Shown: positions 16,982 to 26,556 of the stretch, piece after piece | Position numbering within the stretch: position 1 is the first letter of the stretch | Layout of the letters: the number at the start of each line of letters is the position of its first letter | Assembly (NCBI GenBank): GCA_947482825.1 | Contig: CANKMT010000001.1 | Coordinates: 62,001-126,000 of the forward strand | Source: Betaproteobacteria bacterium | Lineage (GTDB): Bacteria > Pseudomonadota > Gammaproteobacteria > Burkholderiales > SG8-39 | Reading direction: 5' to 3' | DNA length: 64,000 nucleotides | The notes under the pieces: generated by a model | The model's database searches: none | What the model was told of the DNA's origin: nothing | What the model saw: the letters and a program-made list of their open reading frames with translations, nothing else | Made by a program: the position numbers and the translations under genes

Positions 16982-18139
16982 ATGAAACTCGACGGTATCC
17001 GCGTTCTCGACCTCTCCCGTTTCCTGCCGGGTCCCTGGATCGGCCTCACCATGGCCGACCATGGCGCCGAGGTGATCAAGATCGAAAGTTTCGAAGGCGA
17101 GCCCACGCGCCACCTCGGGCCGCCGGTCAAGGGATTCCCCGCCTATTTCCGCAACACGCAGCGCGGCAAGCTCTCGATGACGCTCAACCTGAAGAGCGAC
17201 GAAGGGCGCGAGATCTTCATGAAGCTCGCCGAGCAAAGCGACGTCGTCATCGATTCGTTCAGGCCGGGGGTCATGGGACGGCTGGGGCTGGGATATGACG
17301 AAGTGAAGGCGCGGGCGCCCCGCATCGTCTATTGCTCGCTGTCCGCGTTCGGGCAGACCGGTCCGCTTGCGCAACGCCCTTCGCACGATGTCGGGGGGCA
17401 GGCATTGACTGGCGTCCTGAGCCTGGGGCGCACCGAGGGCAGGCCGCCGTCACTGCCGACCCTGCCGGTGGCCGACGTTGCGCTCGGGTCGGCGGCGCTG
17501 ATCGCGATCCTGATGGCGCTTCTGAAGCGCGAAAAAAGCGGCCAGGGCGACTACATCGATGCGGCGATGATCGACACGCTGATGTCCTGGACGCCGCATA
17601 TCCTGAGCAGCGTCATCGCCGAGGACCGCGCGCCGGACCTTGCCAATGAGCGCCTGCATGGTGGCGCGGCGTTCTACAACGTCTACCGGACTTCTGATGA
17701 CCAGTACCTGGTGTTGTCGGGCTCGGAGATGAATTTCGTCGAGAACCTGCTGCGCGCGCTCGGGCGCCCGGATCTCGTCGAGTTGTGCGCCAAGGGCTGG
17801 GGCGAAGTGCAGGCGCCGGTGAAGAAATTCCTCGCCGAGACGTTTGCCACGAAGACGCGCGATGAATGGGACCGGTGGCTGTCCGACAAGTCGGTGTGCT
17901 ACGCGCCGGTGCTCGACCTGAAGGAAGCCTGGCAGTCGAAAGTCCTGCGCGAGCGCGGCATGATCGTGGCCGGCCCCGATGGCGTCGAGAACCTTTCGAC
18001 CCCGATCAAGTTCCGCGAGGAGCCTGGCCAGCCTTCATATGAATGCGCGACGCTGGGCCAGCACACGGACGAATTGCTCGAGCGGATCGGGTATGACGCT
18101 GCGGCGCGGGCAAGGCTGCACGCGGCGAAAATCTGCTGA
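16982..18139 (+). CDS. Class III (CaiB/BaiF) CoA-transferase
   Basis: Cytoplasmic enzyme of 385 residues that moves CoA between carboxylic acids. The family pattern is clear: LDGIRVLDLSRFLPGPW, DHGAEVIKIE, FRNTQRGKLSMTLNLKSDEG, IDSFRPGVM, YCSLSAFGQTGP and the likely catalytic Asp in SHDVGGQAL. GAAGG precedes the ATG. It is followed after 23 bp by a periplasmic binding protein gene, so the pair may import and activate an acid. Substrates of this family are not predictable from sequence. Confidence 0.92.
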   Translation: MKLDGIRVLDLSRFLPGPWIGLTMADHGAEVIKIESFEGEPTRHLGPPVKGFPAYFRNTQRGKLSMTLNLKSDEGREIFMKLAEQSDVVIDSFRPGVMGRLGLGYDEVKARAPRIVYCSLSAFGQTGPLAQRPSHDVGGQALTGVLSLGRTEGRPPSLPTLPVADVALGSAALIAILMALLKREKSGQGDYIDAAMIDTLMSWTPHILSSVIAEDRAPDLANERLHGGAAFYNVYRTSDDQYLVLSGSEMNFVENLLRALGRPDLVELCAKGWGEVQAPVKKFLAETFATKTRDEWDRWLSDKSVCYAPVLDLKEAWQSKVLRERGMIVAGPDGVENLSTPIKFREEPGQPSYECATLGQHTDELLERIGYDAAARARLHAAKIC

Positions 18140-18162
18140 AGGAACAACCGGAGGACTCCACG

Positions 18163-19182
18163 ATGAAATCCATTGCAGCAATCCTTGCCGGCCTCGCGAT
18201 CGTGTCATCGAGTCTCGCGCTGGCGCAGGACAAGCCCGAGTTGTCCACTGTGCGCCTCGGCGTCGGCGGCAAGGCCTCGCTGTATTACCTGCCGCTTACG
18301 ATCACCGAGCGGCTGGGCTATTTCAAGGACGAAGGCCTCAACGTCGAGATCAGCGACCTGCAGGGCGGCTCGAAGACCATGCAGGCGCTGGTTGGTGGCA
18401 GCGTCGACATTGCTTCGGGTGCCTACGAGCATACGATCACGATCCAGCCCAAGGGCCAGAACATCCAGGCGTTCGTCGCGCAAGGACGCTATCCCGGGTT
18501 CGCGCTCGGGGTGGTGAAAGCGAAGGCGGCGGCCTACAAGTCGCCCAAGGACCTCAAGGGCATGAAGATCGGCGTCACCGCGCCAGGTTCGGGCACGCAG
18601 ACCTTCGTCGAGTACCTGCTGAACAAGGACGGGCTGAAGGGTTCGGACGTGGCGTTCATCGGCGTGGGGTCTTCGGCCGGCGGCGCGGCCGCGGTACGCA
18701 CAGGCAAGATCGATGCAATCTCCAACATCGACCCGCTGATGACCGAGCTTGAAACCTCGGGCGATGTGGTCATCATGGTCGACACGCGCACGACCAAAGG
18801 CACGCTGGCGACCTTCGGTAGCCCGATGCCGGCCGGCACGCTCTATACGTCGAGGGAGTTCATCGCGAAAAACCCGCGCACGGTGCAGGCGCTCACCAAT
18901 GCCATGGTCCGCGCCCTGCTCTGGATTCAGAAAGCCACGCCGGCGCAGGTCGCAGACACGGTGCCGCCCCAGTACGTGCACAACCGCGAGCTTTACCTCG
19001 CCTCTTTCGCGAAAGTGCGCGAAGGCATTTCGCCGGACGGCCTGTTCCCGCGCGAGGGCGTGGAGAACACGCTGAAGATGCTCAAGGAGTTCGACGCCGG
19101 CGTCAAAGCCGCGACGATCCGGCTCGACGAAACCTATACGAACCGGTTCGTCGAGCAGGCGCTCAAAACCGTGAAACGCTAG
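18163..19182 (+). CDS. ABC-type (NMT1/TauA-SsuA-like) substrate-binding protein
   Basis: Protein of 339 residues with a signal peptide (AAILAGLAIVSSSLALAQ). The NMT1/SsuA fold is seen in ERLGYFKDEGLNVEISDLQGGSKTMQALVGGSVDIASG and DLKGMKIGVTAPGSGT. It should bind a sulfonate, nitrogenous or aromatic solute in the periplasm, but no permease or ATPase gene is near. The last 4 bases overlap the end of the convergent UGSC gene (19179-19182). Confidence 0.9.
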   Translation: MKSIAAILAGLAIVSSSLALAQDKPELSTVRLGVGGKASLYYLPLTITERLGYFKDEGLNVEISDLQGGSKTMQALVGGSVDIASGAYEHTITIQPKGQNIQAFVAQGRYPGFALGVVKAKAAAYKSPKDLKGMKIGVTAPGSGTQTFVEYLLNKDGLKGSDVAFIGVGSSAGGAAAVRTGKIDAISNIDPLMTELETSGDVVIMVDTRTTKGTLATFGSPMPAGTLYTSREFIAKNPRTVQALTNAMVRALLWIQKATPAQVADTVPPQYVHNRELYLASFAKVREGISPDGLFPREGVENTLKMLKEFDAGVKAATIRLDETYTNRFVEQALKTVKR

Positions 19183-19709
19183 CTTTGGCGCTGCATTAGC
19201 AACGGAACGATCGCCTTGACCGCGATCGCGGCCTTGGCTTTCAAGGCTGCGTCATCGTTGTTCGCAACCGGATGCTCAATGACCGCAAAAGGGTAGCCGG
19301 GCAAGCCGTTCAGTTCGCCCACCAATTCCGCGCTGCGCACGAAGCGGTCGGTCATGATCCCGACGGCCGGGATCCCGAGCCGCTCGGCTGCGATGGCGTC
19401 GTGCAGACTGCACGACGAACAGCTCCCTCAATCGCCGGTCGCGGAGAGCACCGCGTCGGCCCCCCGCAACTCCGCCAGCATTTCGGGCGGCACCGGACGG
19501 CTGGCGTCGGGCTTGCGGCGGCGGATGACCTCGCGCACGCCGTACTGCTTCCTCAGGATCTCCTCGATGAAGTCGAACAGGCGCTCGGTGCCGATCTTGG
19601 CGTTGTCGATCATGCCGATGACCGCGCCTTCGAGCGATTGCAGGGCGGGTGCCATGCGCAGCGCCTCGCCTTCGGCGGATTGCCGCGGATCCAGGACCAT
19701 GAGTGTCAT
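19179..19709 (-). CDS. UGSC-family selenoprotein, copy 1 (Sec encoded by UGA at 19428-19430)
   Basis: Reading through the UGA gives a 176-residue protein: residues 1-93, then U94-G95-S96-C97-S98-S99-C100, SLHDAIAAERLGIPAVGI, ending at TAG 19179-19181. The family is known from selenoproteome surveys by this motif. Three things support selenocysteine over a stop: a SECIS hairpin starts 11 nt after the UGA, the frame stays protein-like for 82 more codons, and selA, selB and tRNA-Sec are close by. The motif U-G-[ST]-C-[ST]-x-C, with downstream helix and IPAVGI strand, resembles the GrdB/PrdB reductase motif, so a Sec-based reductase is plausible (inference). AAGGAG precedes the ATG. It follows the 19728 partner gene by 18 bp. 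Confidence 0.92.
19398..19416 (-). promoter_or_regulatory. Bacterial SECIS element of UGSC copy 1
   Basis: On the coding strand GTCGTGCAGTCTGCACGAC forms a perfect 7-bp stem (GTCGTGC/GCACGAC) with apical loop AGUCU, which contains the GU dinucleotide that SelB recognises. It begins 11 nt after the UGA. Spacing and loop closely match the Escherichia coli fdhF SECIS as I remember it. The hairpin lies inside the codons for the S-C-S-L-H-D stretch. Confidence 0.88.
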
Positions 19710-19727
19710 GTGGGGTTCTCCTTAGCT

Positions 19728-20765
19728 TCAGACTACGATGGGTTCGGTAATGGCGAGCGATTTCTTGCCGTACCACGGCGGCACGATGGCGGCGAATCCG
19801 CCGGCCGGGCCGCCGGCGGCGATGACGAGCAGGTCGTCGGGCGTGCGCAGCGCGCGGTAGACCTGGTCTTCGTTCTTGCGTCCGGCAACCGCGGCCTTGC
19901 CCACGGTACGCCATTCGCCGCGTTTTACCCGAGCGACCTCGAAAACATATTCGCGGATGTTCGCTTTCGTCCAGTTCGACTCGGCGAAGATGTCGCGATG
20001 CTGCTTGGGGATGACGACCGCGTAATTCCCCTCCCAGATCGAGTAGGTCAGCATGTTGCTCTTCATCGCCGCGGCGTAGGTGTCGCAGATCTCCTTGGGG
20101 TCGTGCGTCCACTCGTTCATGATCTGGTGCGGCGATTCGACCGCCATGACCGTCACTGCCGAAGTGCCCGCGGGGATGCCGCGCTCTACCGACAGGGGCA
20201 GCCACGCGCTGCCTTCCTCGTCTTCCGCCACGCAAAACGTGAACTTGCCCGGATGGCCGAGCGTGGAACGGTCGAGCTGGCCGGGCACGCCGCCGAGCAC
20301 GTTGAGCAGGAACAGGCGCACGCTGCGCCCGATGGTGGCGTTGGCGCGGCTCCCGTTCGCAAGCACGTTGTGCGTCGAGTTCATGCCGAGCGCGGTGCGG
20401 ATCGGGCCGTTGACGACGATGAACGGCGCGCTGCCGCCGGTGCTGGCCGTGCTCCCGTGCAGGCCGACCTCGGGCCTGCACAGCGCTTTGATGATCGCCA
20501 CCACGACCGGCATGTACTCCGGGAGGCACCCGGCCATCAGCGCGGCGATCGCGACTTTCTCGGCGGTGATGCGGCGGCGGCGCACCGGCTCGACGCCAAC
20601 GGTGTCGTCCGGCTGCAGCTTCACGGCCGCGAGGAAACGCAGCACGCCTTGCTCGGTAGGAGGCACCACGGGCAGTCCGTCGGTCCAGCCGTTCTTCTGG
20701 AAGAGCTCGTTGGCTGCGAAGGCGTCTTCGACTTCGAGCGCTGCGCTCACGAGTGCACTGGTCAT
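19728..20765 (-). CDS. UGSC-partner protein (conserved W-x-D-G-L-P-V-V-P-P family), stand-alone form
   Basis: Protein of 345 residues with no recognised function. Landmarks shared with the gene at 33696-35135 are GWTDGLPVVPPT (from Gly26), AGCLPEYMPVV, VNGPIRTALGMNS, ANATIGRSVRLFL, PGKFTFCVAEDEE and a C-terminal AAGGPAGGFAAIVP. It has no signal peptide or membrane helix, so it is cytoplasmic. It lies between a CoA-transferase gene (34 bp upstream) and the UGSC selenoprotein gene (18 bp downstream) in one leftward operon. Because each UGSC gene in the window follows a member of this family, the two proteins probably form a complex or act in sequence. The conserved Cys in AGC and FCVAED are candidate active or metal-binding residues. 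Confidence 0.85.
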   Translation of the reverse strand: MTSALVSAALEVEDAFAANELFQKNGWTDGLPVVPPTEQGVLRFLAAVKLQPDDTVGVEPVRRRRITAEKVAIAALMAGCLPEYMPVVVAIIKALCRPEVGLHGSTASTGGSAPFIVVNGPIRTALGMNSTHNVLANGSRANATIGRSVRLFLLNVLGGVPGQLDRSTLGHPGKFTFCVAEDEEGSAWLPLSVERGIPAGTSAVTVMAVESPHQIMNEWTHDPKEICDTYAAAMKSNMLTYSIWEGNYAVVIPKQHRDIFAESNWTKANIREYVFEVARVKRGEWRTVGKAAVAGRKNEDQVYRALRTPDDLLVIAAGGPAGGFAAIVPPWYGKKSLAITEPIVV

Positions 20766-20799
20766 GGGATTGCAATCTCCGTTGAACCGTGATTTTCCA

Positions 20800-22029
20800 T
20801 CATATGACCCCCTTGCGCCGGTGGCGCTCGATGTCGGCCGGCGACAGGTTCGCGAAGCGCGCGAAGACCTCCTCGCTGTTGGCGCCCGGTACCGGCGCGG
20901 GGGAGTACTCCGCCGGAGTGCGGCTGAACTTGATCGGGAATCCCGGCGCCGAGGCTGCCGAGGGCTTGCCCGTGAGCGGATTGACCAGCGGCACGATCAT
21001 CTGCCGCTCCAACAGCTGTTCCCAGTGCATCACTTCCGCGGTCGATCGCACCGGGCTGCACGCCACCGAGGCGCGCGCCAGTTCCGCCACGATCTCGTCC
21101 TTGGTTTTCTGCGCGGTCCATTGCGTGACCACGGCATCGACCGCATCGTTGTTCACGATCCGCCATCCGATGTCCATCATGCCTTTGTCGTCCTTGAGGT
21201 CGGCGCGCCCCATTGCGTCGAGCAACGCAAGCCATTCACTGTGCGTGGCGGCGCCTATGGCCACCCAACCGTCCCTGGCGCGGAAGACGTTGAACGGCGA
21301 AAAACGCATGATCCGGTTGCCCTGGCGCGGCGCGAGATCGAGCGTCTCATAGCAATCGATCGGCTCGTCATAGATCAGCGAGAACAGGCAATCGGACATC
21401 GCGACGTCGATCCCCTGGCCTTCGCCGGTGCGCTCGCGATGCAGGAGCGCGGCGACGATGCCGTTGGCGGCGAACACCCCGGAAATCGCATCTGACAGCG
21501 CCGAGGCCGTCTTTACAGGCGGCTCGCCCGGCTGGCCGGTCATGCTCATGAGGCCCACGGCCGCCTGCACCATGAGGTCGTAGGCTTTGTCGTCTTTCGC
21601 CGGGCCGGTGGAACCGTAGCCGGTCAATGCGCAGTAGATGATCGAAGGATTCACCGCACTTAGCGCCGCATAGTCGATGCCGAGGCGCGTCGCGACGCCG
21701 GCGCGGAAATTTTCCACTACGACGTCGGATTTTTTCACCATCTCGAGGAAGATCGAGCGGCCCTCGGGCGACTTGAGATCGAGCGTGACCGATTTCTTGC
21801 CGCGCTGGCGCTTGAGGTAGGCGAGCCCCATGTCCTGCGGTGTCCTGCGCTCGAACGCGATGCCCCCGGGGCCGTCGTAGGGTGGTGCGAAGGCAGTGGG
21901 GTCACCGCCCCTGGGGTCGTCGACCTTGATGACTTCGGCGCCCATGCCGGCGAGGAACAGCGTGCATTGCGGACCGGAAAAGAACCGGGTCAGGTCCAGC
22001 ACGACCACGCCGTCCAGGATTTTCTTCAT
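20800..22029 (-). CDS. Class III (CaiB/BaiF) CoA-transferase heading the UGSC-1 operon
   Basis: Protein of 409 residues with LDGVVVLDLTRFFSGPQCTLFLAGMGAEVIKVD, RGKKSVTLDLKSPEGR, VVENFRAGVATRLGIDY, YCALTGYGSTGP and the likely catalytic Asp in KAYDLMVQAA. It is only moderately similar to the enzyme at 16982, so they probably use different acids. It is transcribed leftwards with the UGSC partner and UGSC selenoprotein. This ties the selenoprotein to metabolism of a CoA-activated compound, although that link rests only on gene order. Its start is divergent from the Bug-selA-selB-trxB operon across 119 bp, so both operons may share control. Confidence 0.9.
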   Translation of the reverse strand: MKKILDGVVVLDLTRFFSGPQCTLFLAGMGAEVIKVDDPRGGDPTAFAPPYDGPGGIAFERRTPQDMGLAYLKRQRGKKSVTLDLKSPEGRSIFLEMVKKSDVVVENFRAGVATRLGIDYAALSAVNPSIIYCALTGYGSTGPAKDDKAYDLMVQAAVGLMSMTGQPGEPPVKTASALSDAISGVFAANGIVAALLHRERTGEGQGIDVAMSDCLFSLIYDEPIDCYETLDLAPRQGNRIMRFSPFNVFRARDGWVAIGAATHSEWLALLDAMGRADLKDDKGMMDIGWRIVNNDAVDAVVTQWTAQKTKDEIVAELARASVACSPVRSTAEVMHWEQLLERQMIVPLVNPLTGKPSAASAPGFPIKFSRTPAEYSPAPVPGANSEEVFARFANLSPADIERHRRKGVI

Positions 22030-22148
22030 GGCGTCAGTCTAGGGGATGCAGGCCGCATGAAGTAACCGGAGGTTCGCAGCGAAACCGTGCTCTTTCGACG
22101 GCAGCCGCATGGCACAATCGTCCGGCAATCTCCCCCTACGGAAAGCCG

Positions 22149-23123
22149 ATGCCCATCGCTTGCAAGCTGCTCCTGTCCCTTCTCGCCCTGTTCGCGTTCC
22201 ATGGCCAGGCCTGGTCGCAGGGCGCCTACCCGAACAAGCCGGTGAAGATCATCGTGGCCTTCCCGCCGGGCCAGGCCACCGACCAGGCGGCGCGCGCGAT
22301 CGCGCAGAAGCTCTCCGAAAACCTCGGTCAGCAGTTCTTCGTCGAGAACAAGCCGGGCGCGGCGAGCATCATCGGTTCGGAAGCCGCGGCCAAGTCGCCG
22401 AACGACGGCTACACGCTGTTCATGGGGTCTTCGGGCAGCCTCGCAGTGAACCCGGGCATGTACGCAAAACTGCCTTACGACCCGATCAAGGATTTCACGC
22501 CGATCTCGCTCGCGTTGAAGGTGCCGTTCTTCGTCGTGATCAACCCGGCGGTCCCAGCCGGTTCGATCAAGGAGCTGGTGGCTTACCTCAAGGCAAACCC
22601 GGGCAAGGTGAATTTCGGCTCCGCGGGCAACGGCGCGAGCAATCACCTGTCGACCGAGTTGTTCAAGAGCGTGACCGGAGTCTCGATAGTGCACGTGCCG
22701 TACAAAGGCTCGCCGCCCGCGGTGACCGACCTCCTCGCCGGGCAGATCGGCCTGATGTTCGAGACCGGCCCGCTGATCATGCCGCATGCGAAGAGCGGCA
22801 GGCTCAAGTTGCTCGCCGTGGGCAGCGCGCAGCGCTCGCTTGCCGCGCCCGATCTCGTGACGGTCGCCGAATCCGGCTATCCGGGTTTCGAGACCGTCGG
22901 CTGGGCGGGACTGCTTGCGCCAACCGGGACGCCCAGGGAAATTGTCGCGAAGCTGAATGCGGAAGTCGTGAAGATCCTTTCGCAAACCGAAGTCACCGGG
23001 CGCTTCGTCACGCTGGGCGCGGAACTGCTGAGCAGCTCAGCCGACGATTTCGGCGCCTACATCAAGTCGGAGACCGCCAAGTGGGGCAAGGTCATCAGGG
23101 AATCCGGCGCCAAGGCGGACTGA
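22149..23123 (+). CDS. Bug/TctC-family periplasmic solute-binding protein in the selA-selB operon
   Basis: Protein of 324 residues with signal peptide (LLLSLLALFAFHGQAWSQ) and family motifs AYPNKPVKIIVAFPPGQATD, VENKPGAASIIGSEAAAKS, NDGYTLFMG and VPYKGSPPAVTDLLAGQI. It binds an unknown organic solute in the periplasm. It is the first gene of the rightward operon containing selA, selB and the thioredoxin-reductase-like gene, with 21 bp to selA. A Bug receptor co-transcribed with selenocysteine machinery is unexpected and hints that the selenoproteins act on the compound it captures. Confidence 0.9.
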   Translation: MPIACKLLLSLLALFAFHGQAWSQGAYPNKPVKIIVAFPPGQATDQAARAIAQKLSENLGQQFFVENKPGAASIIGSEAAAKSPNDGYTLFMGSSGSLAVNPGMYAKLPYDPIKDFTPISLALKVPFFVVINPAVPAGSIKELVAYLKANPGKVNFGSAGNGASNHLSTELFKSVTGVSIVHVPYKGSPPAVTDLLAGQIGLMFETGPLIMPHAKSGRLKLLAVGSAQRSLAAPDLVTVAESGYPGFETVGWAGLLAPTGTPREIVAKLNAEVVKILSQTEVTGRFVTLGAELLSSSADDFGAYIKSETAKWGKVIRESGAKAD

Positions 23124-23144
23124 GCGCGCAAGGCCATTGACGCC

Positions 23145-24548
23145 ATGGCCCGCGGCGCGCTCGCTTCACTGCCTTCGGTCGATCGGCTGATCAGCTCGCC
23201 GGAGGGCGCGGCGCTATCCGCCCGGCACGGTCATGCATTGCTCGTTGAAGCCGCGCGCGCGGTGCTGGCCGAAGAGCGCGAACGGTTGTCGAAAGCCCCG
23301 GCGGCCGCAGGCGCGGACCTACCTGCGCTGACGGCGAAATGCGCCGCGTGGATCGAGACGCTGATGCGAGCGTCGCTGCGCCCGGTCTTCAACCTCACGG
23401 GCACCGTGCTGCATACCAACCTCGGGCGCGCGCTCTATCCGAAGACTGCGATCGAAGCCGCCACGCAGGCGATGGCCGGCCCGGTCAACCTCGAATACGA
23501 AATCGAAGGCGCTGCGCGCGGGGAACGAGACTCGCATGTCGAGTCATGGATCAGGCGCCTGACCGGGGCCGAAGCCGCTGTGGTCGTCAACAACAATGCC
23601 GCGGCGGTCTACCTCACCCTGTATGCTCTCGCGCGCCGCAAGGAAGTCATCGTGTCGCGCGGCGAGCTGGTGGAGATCGGCGGGTCGTTCCGCATCCCCG
23701 ACATCATGGCGAGCGCCGGTTGCAAGCTGCGCGAAGTCGGCACGACGAACCGCACGCACCCGAAGGATTTCGAAGGCGCCCTGGGCAAGGCGACCGGTGC
23801 GATCATGAAAGTGCACACGAGCAACTATTCGGTGCAGGGCTTTACCGCGACGGTGCCCGAAGCCGAGCTCGCGGCGATCGCGCACAAGCACGGCGTGCCG
23901 CTGATCAACGACCTCGGATGCGGAATGCTCGTGAACCTCGAGGACTTCGGGTTGCCGCACGAGCCCACGCCGCGCGAGGCGATCGCCAACGGCGCGGACA
24001 TCGTGACCTTCAGCGGCGACAAGCTGCTGGGCGGGCCGCAGTGCGGGCTCATCGTCGGGCGCAAGGACCTGGTCGAGCGCATCCGCAAGAACCCGATGAA
24101 GCGCGCGCTTCGCATCGACAAGGTGAGGCTAGCCGCGCTCGAGGCGGTGCTGCGCCTGTATGCGAACCCGGAGAGGCTTGCGTCGGAATTGACGACGTTG
24201 CGCCTGCTCACCCGGTCGCGGGAAGAAATCCTTTCGGTGGCGCAGCGAGTGATGCCCGTTGTCGAGAAAGCGCTGGCCGGTCAGGCCGCCGTGAGAGTCC
24301 TCGAATGCGCCAGCCAGATCGGCAGCGGGGCGCTGCCGGTGGAAACCTTGCCGAGCGCGGGAATCGCCATGATCCCGGCCGGCAAGCGCCGCAGCGGCGC
24401 CGCCGATGCGCTGGCGCGGGCGTTTCGCGCGCTGCCGGTGCCGGTGATCGGCCGCATCAACGAAGGCGAGTTCATCCTCGACTTGCGCTGCCTCGAAGAC
24501 GAGGCCGGGCTCGTCGCGCAGCTCGCCCACCTGCGGTTGCCGGGGTGA
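23145..24548 (+). CDS. selA: L-seryl-tRNA(Sec) selenium transferase (SelA)
   Basis: PLP enzyme of 467 residues that converts Ser-tRNA(Sec) to Sec-tRNA(Sec) with selenophosphate. The N-terminal helical tRNA-binding part ([13 protein letters not shown]) is followed by the fold-type I core: [12 protein letters not shown] (about 85-96), [33 protein letters not shown] and the PLP lysine Lys293 in [12 protein letters not shown]. The length and all key residues match functional bacterial SelA. The ATG is 21 bp after the Bug gene, and selB starts 4 bp after the stop. selD, which makes selenophosphate, is not in the window and must be elsewhere. Confidence 0.97.
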   Translation: MARGALASLPSVDRLISSPEGAALSARHGHALLVEAARAVLAEERERLSKAPAAAGADLPALTAKCAAWIETLMRASLRPVFNLTGTVLHTNLGRALYPKTAIEAATQAMAGPVNLEYEIEGAARGERDSHVESWIRRLTGAEAAVVVNNNAAAVYLTLYALARRKEVIVSRGELVEIGGSFRIPDIMASAGCKLREVGTTNRTHPKDFEGALGKATGAIMKVHTSNYSVQGFTATVPEAELAAIAHKHGVPLINDLGCGMLVNLEDFGLPHEPTPREAIANGADIVTFSGDKLLGGPQCGLIVGRKDLVERIRKNPMKRALRIDKVRLAALEAVLRLYANPERLASELTTLRLLTRSREEILSVAQRVMPVVEKALAGQAAVRVLECASQIGSGALPVETLPSAGIAMIPAGKRRSGAADALARAFRALPVPVIGRINEGEFILDLRCLEDEAGLVAQLAHLRLPG

Positions 24549-24552
24549 GCCG

Positions 24553-26556
24553 GTGATCGTCGCCACCGCCGGCCACATCGACCACGGCAAGACTGCCCTG
24601 GTCCGGGCGCTCACCGGCGTGGACACCGATCCGCTGCCGGAAGAGAAAGCGCGCGGCATTTCGATCGACCTCGGTTTCGCCTACCTGCGCACCCCCGGCG
24701 GCGCAACGATCGGCTTCGTCGACGTGCCCGGCCACGAGCGGTTCGTGCGCAACATGCTGGCCGGCGTCTGCGGCATCGATTTCGTTCTGTTCGTGGTCGC
24801 GGCCGACGACGGCGTGATGCCGCAGACCATCGAGCACCTGCACATCGTAGAGCTGCTTTCGGTGAAGCGTGGCATCGCGGTGATCACAAAGAGTGACCGC
24901 GTTCCCGCGGCCCGCGTGGAAGAAGTTGCGGCGAGCGTGCGCGCGCTGCTGGGGCCCACCGGACTTGCCGCGATCGAGGTGCTGCCGGTCTCGGCGTTGA
25001 CAGGCGCCGGCATGGCGCCGTTGCGCGCGGGCCTCGAAGCCGAAGCGGGAAGGCAGGGCCGGCAGGGACAGGAGGGTCGCCGGTTTCGCTATGCAGTGGA
25101 TCGAGTGTTCAGCGTGGCCGGCAGCGGGACCGTGGTGACCGGGACGGTCTTCAACGGCTCGGTGGCTGCGGGCGACAAGCTTCGGCTTTCGCCCGCCGGG
25201 ACCGAAGTGCGCGTGCGCGGCTTGCAGAAGGATGGCAAAGCCGCCACCGGCGCGTCGGCTGGCGAGCGCTGTGCCCTCAACCTGACCGGCGTCGACGTCG
25301 GTCACGTCCTGCGCGGCGATTGGGTGGTGGATCCGGGATTGCACGTCCCTACGCAACGACTCGACGTGCGCATGAGGGTGCTCGAAGACGAGAAGCGCCC
25401 GCTCGCGCACTGGACGCCGGTGCACCTGTATCTTGGCGCCGGCGACGTCCTTGCGAGGGTCTCTATCCGCCGCGGTGGTTCGATCAAGCCGGGCGAGTCG
25501 GCCGTCATGCAGTTCGTGACCGACAAGCCGGTATCGGCGCTGAGCGGCGACCGCTTCATCGTGCGCGACCAATCGGCGCTTCGCACGCTGGGCGGCGGCG
25601 TCGTGATCGATCCGGCCGCGCAACGCAAGCGTCGCAGCGCCCAGGTGCGCGCGGCGCAGCTTGCGGCGCTTGAGGCTGGAGACCCCGCCCGGGCGCTGCG
25701 CGCGTTGCAGGCATGCTCGCCGGCCGGCGTGGACCTCGACTGGTTCGCCCGCATCTTCAATCTCGACGAAGCGCTGGCCGCGTCGCTGGTGGAGGCGGAA
25801 AAGCTCGCGGTCATCGGCAAGGAGCCGCGCATTGGCCTGCCGCGGTCCGCGATCGATTCAGTCGGCGCAAGCGTGCTCGAGGCGTTGAAGAAATTCCATG
25901 CCGATTCGCCGCAGGCGGCCGGCCTCGAGGTCGCGGTCCTTCGCAGGCAGTGCGCGCCGCAACTGGCCGCGCCTACGTTCGCCGCAATCCTTCGCTTGCT
26001 GGCCGAGAAGAAGCAGCTCGAAGCGGCCGGCTCGGTCGCGCGCCTGCCCCGCCATGTGGCGACCGACAATCCGGCCGACGAGAAGATGTGGAATGCCGTG
26101 CAGCCGATCCTTCACGCTGCGGGGTACGGCGGATTGACGATTCCCGAACTCGCCGCGGCCGCCTCGGCCCGCGAGCCGCAGGTCAAGGATTTCCTGCACC
26201 GCAAGGCGAAGACCGGCGAACTGGTTCGCGCCACCGACAACCGGTTCTACCTCCGGGGCACGCTTGCGGCGTTTGCCGCCATCGCGACAGAGGTGGCGAA
26301 AGGCGTCCCCGAAGGAAAGTTCACCGCGGCGCAGGTGCGCGACCGGACCGACATCGGCCGGGGACGCGCGATCGAGATCCTCGAATGCCTCGACCGCCTC
26401 GGCATCACGCGGCGCATCGGCGACCTGCGTGTGATGGCCAAGGACTACGCCGGCATCCTCGGCGAAGCGGTGCCGCCGCCTGCGAAGACCGCTGGATCGA
26501 AGCCATTGACTCCCCCACCATCCAAGCCATCGATCAAGCGGAGACCCTATGCCTGA
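24553..26556 (+). CDS. selB: Selenocysteine-specific elongation factor (SelB)
   Basis: Translation GTPase of 667 residues that carries Sec-tRNA(Sec) to the ribosome at UGA codons marked by a SECIS hairpin. The G domain shows GHIDHGKT (7-14), DVPGH (57-61) and TKSD (112-115). EF-Tu-like domains 2 and 3 follow, then winged-helix repeats from about residue 370 to 640 that bind the SECIS loop. The last 20 residues are proline- and lysine-rich and look like an unstructured tail. Start is GTG (MIVATAG), 4 bp after selA; the 3' end overlaps the next gene by 8 bp. SelB and the SECIS elements at 19.4, 33.4 and 35.5 kb should be functional partners. Confidence 0.97.
   Translation: MIVATAGHIDHGKTALVRALTGVDTDPLPEEKARGISIDLGFAYLRTPGGATIGFVDVPGHERFVRNMLAGVCGIDFVLFVVAADDGVMPQTIEHLHIVELLSVKRGIAVITKSDRVPAARVEEVAASVRALLGPTGLAAIEVLPVSALTGAGMAPLRAGLEAEAGRQGRQGQEGRRFRYAVDRVFSVAGSGTVVTGTVFNGSVAAGDKLRLSPAGTEVRVRGLQKDGKAATGASAGERCALNLTGVDVGHVLRGDWVVDPGLHVPTQRLDVRMRVLEDEKRPLAHWTPVHLYLGAGDVLARVSIRRGGSIKPGESAVMQFVTDKPVSALSGDRFIVRDQSALRTLGGGVVIDPAAQRKRRSAQVRAAQLAALEAGDPARALRALQACSPAGVDLDWFARIFNLDEALAASLVEAEKLAVIGKEPRIGLPRSAIDSVGASVLEALKKFHADSPQAAGLEVAVLRRQCAPQLAAPTFAAILRLLAEKKQLEAAGSVARLPRHVATDNPADEKMWNAVQPILHAAGYGGLTIPELAAAASAREPQVKDFLHRKAKTGELVRATDNRFYLRGTLAAFAAIATEVAKGVPEGKFTAAQVRDRTDIGRGRAIEILECLDRLGITRRIGDLRVMAKDYAGILGEAVPPPAKTAGSKPLTPPPSKPSIKRRPYA

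Noticed and set aside
19428-19430. UGSC genes as frameshifted or split pseudogenes
   Set aside because: Two paralogues share the UGA at the same motif position, the same hairpin and the same frame after the UGA, with Sec machinery nearby. Independent decay would not give this.
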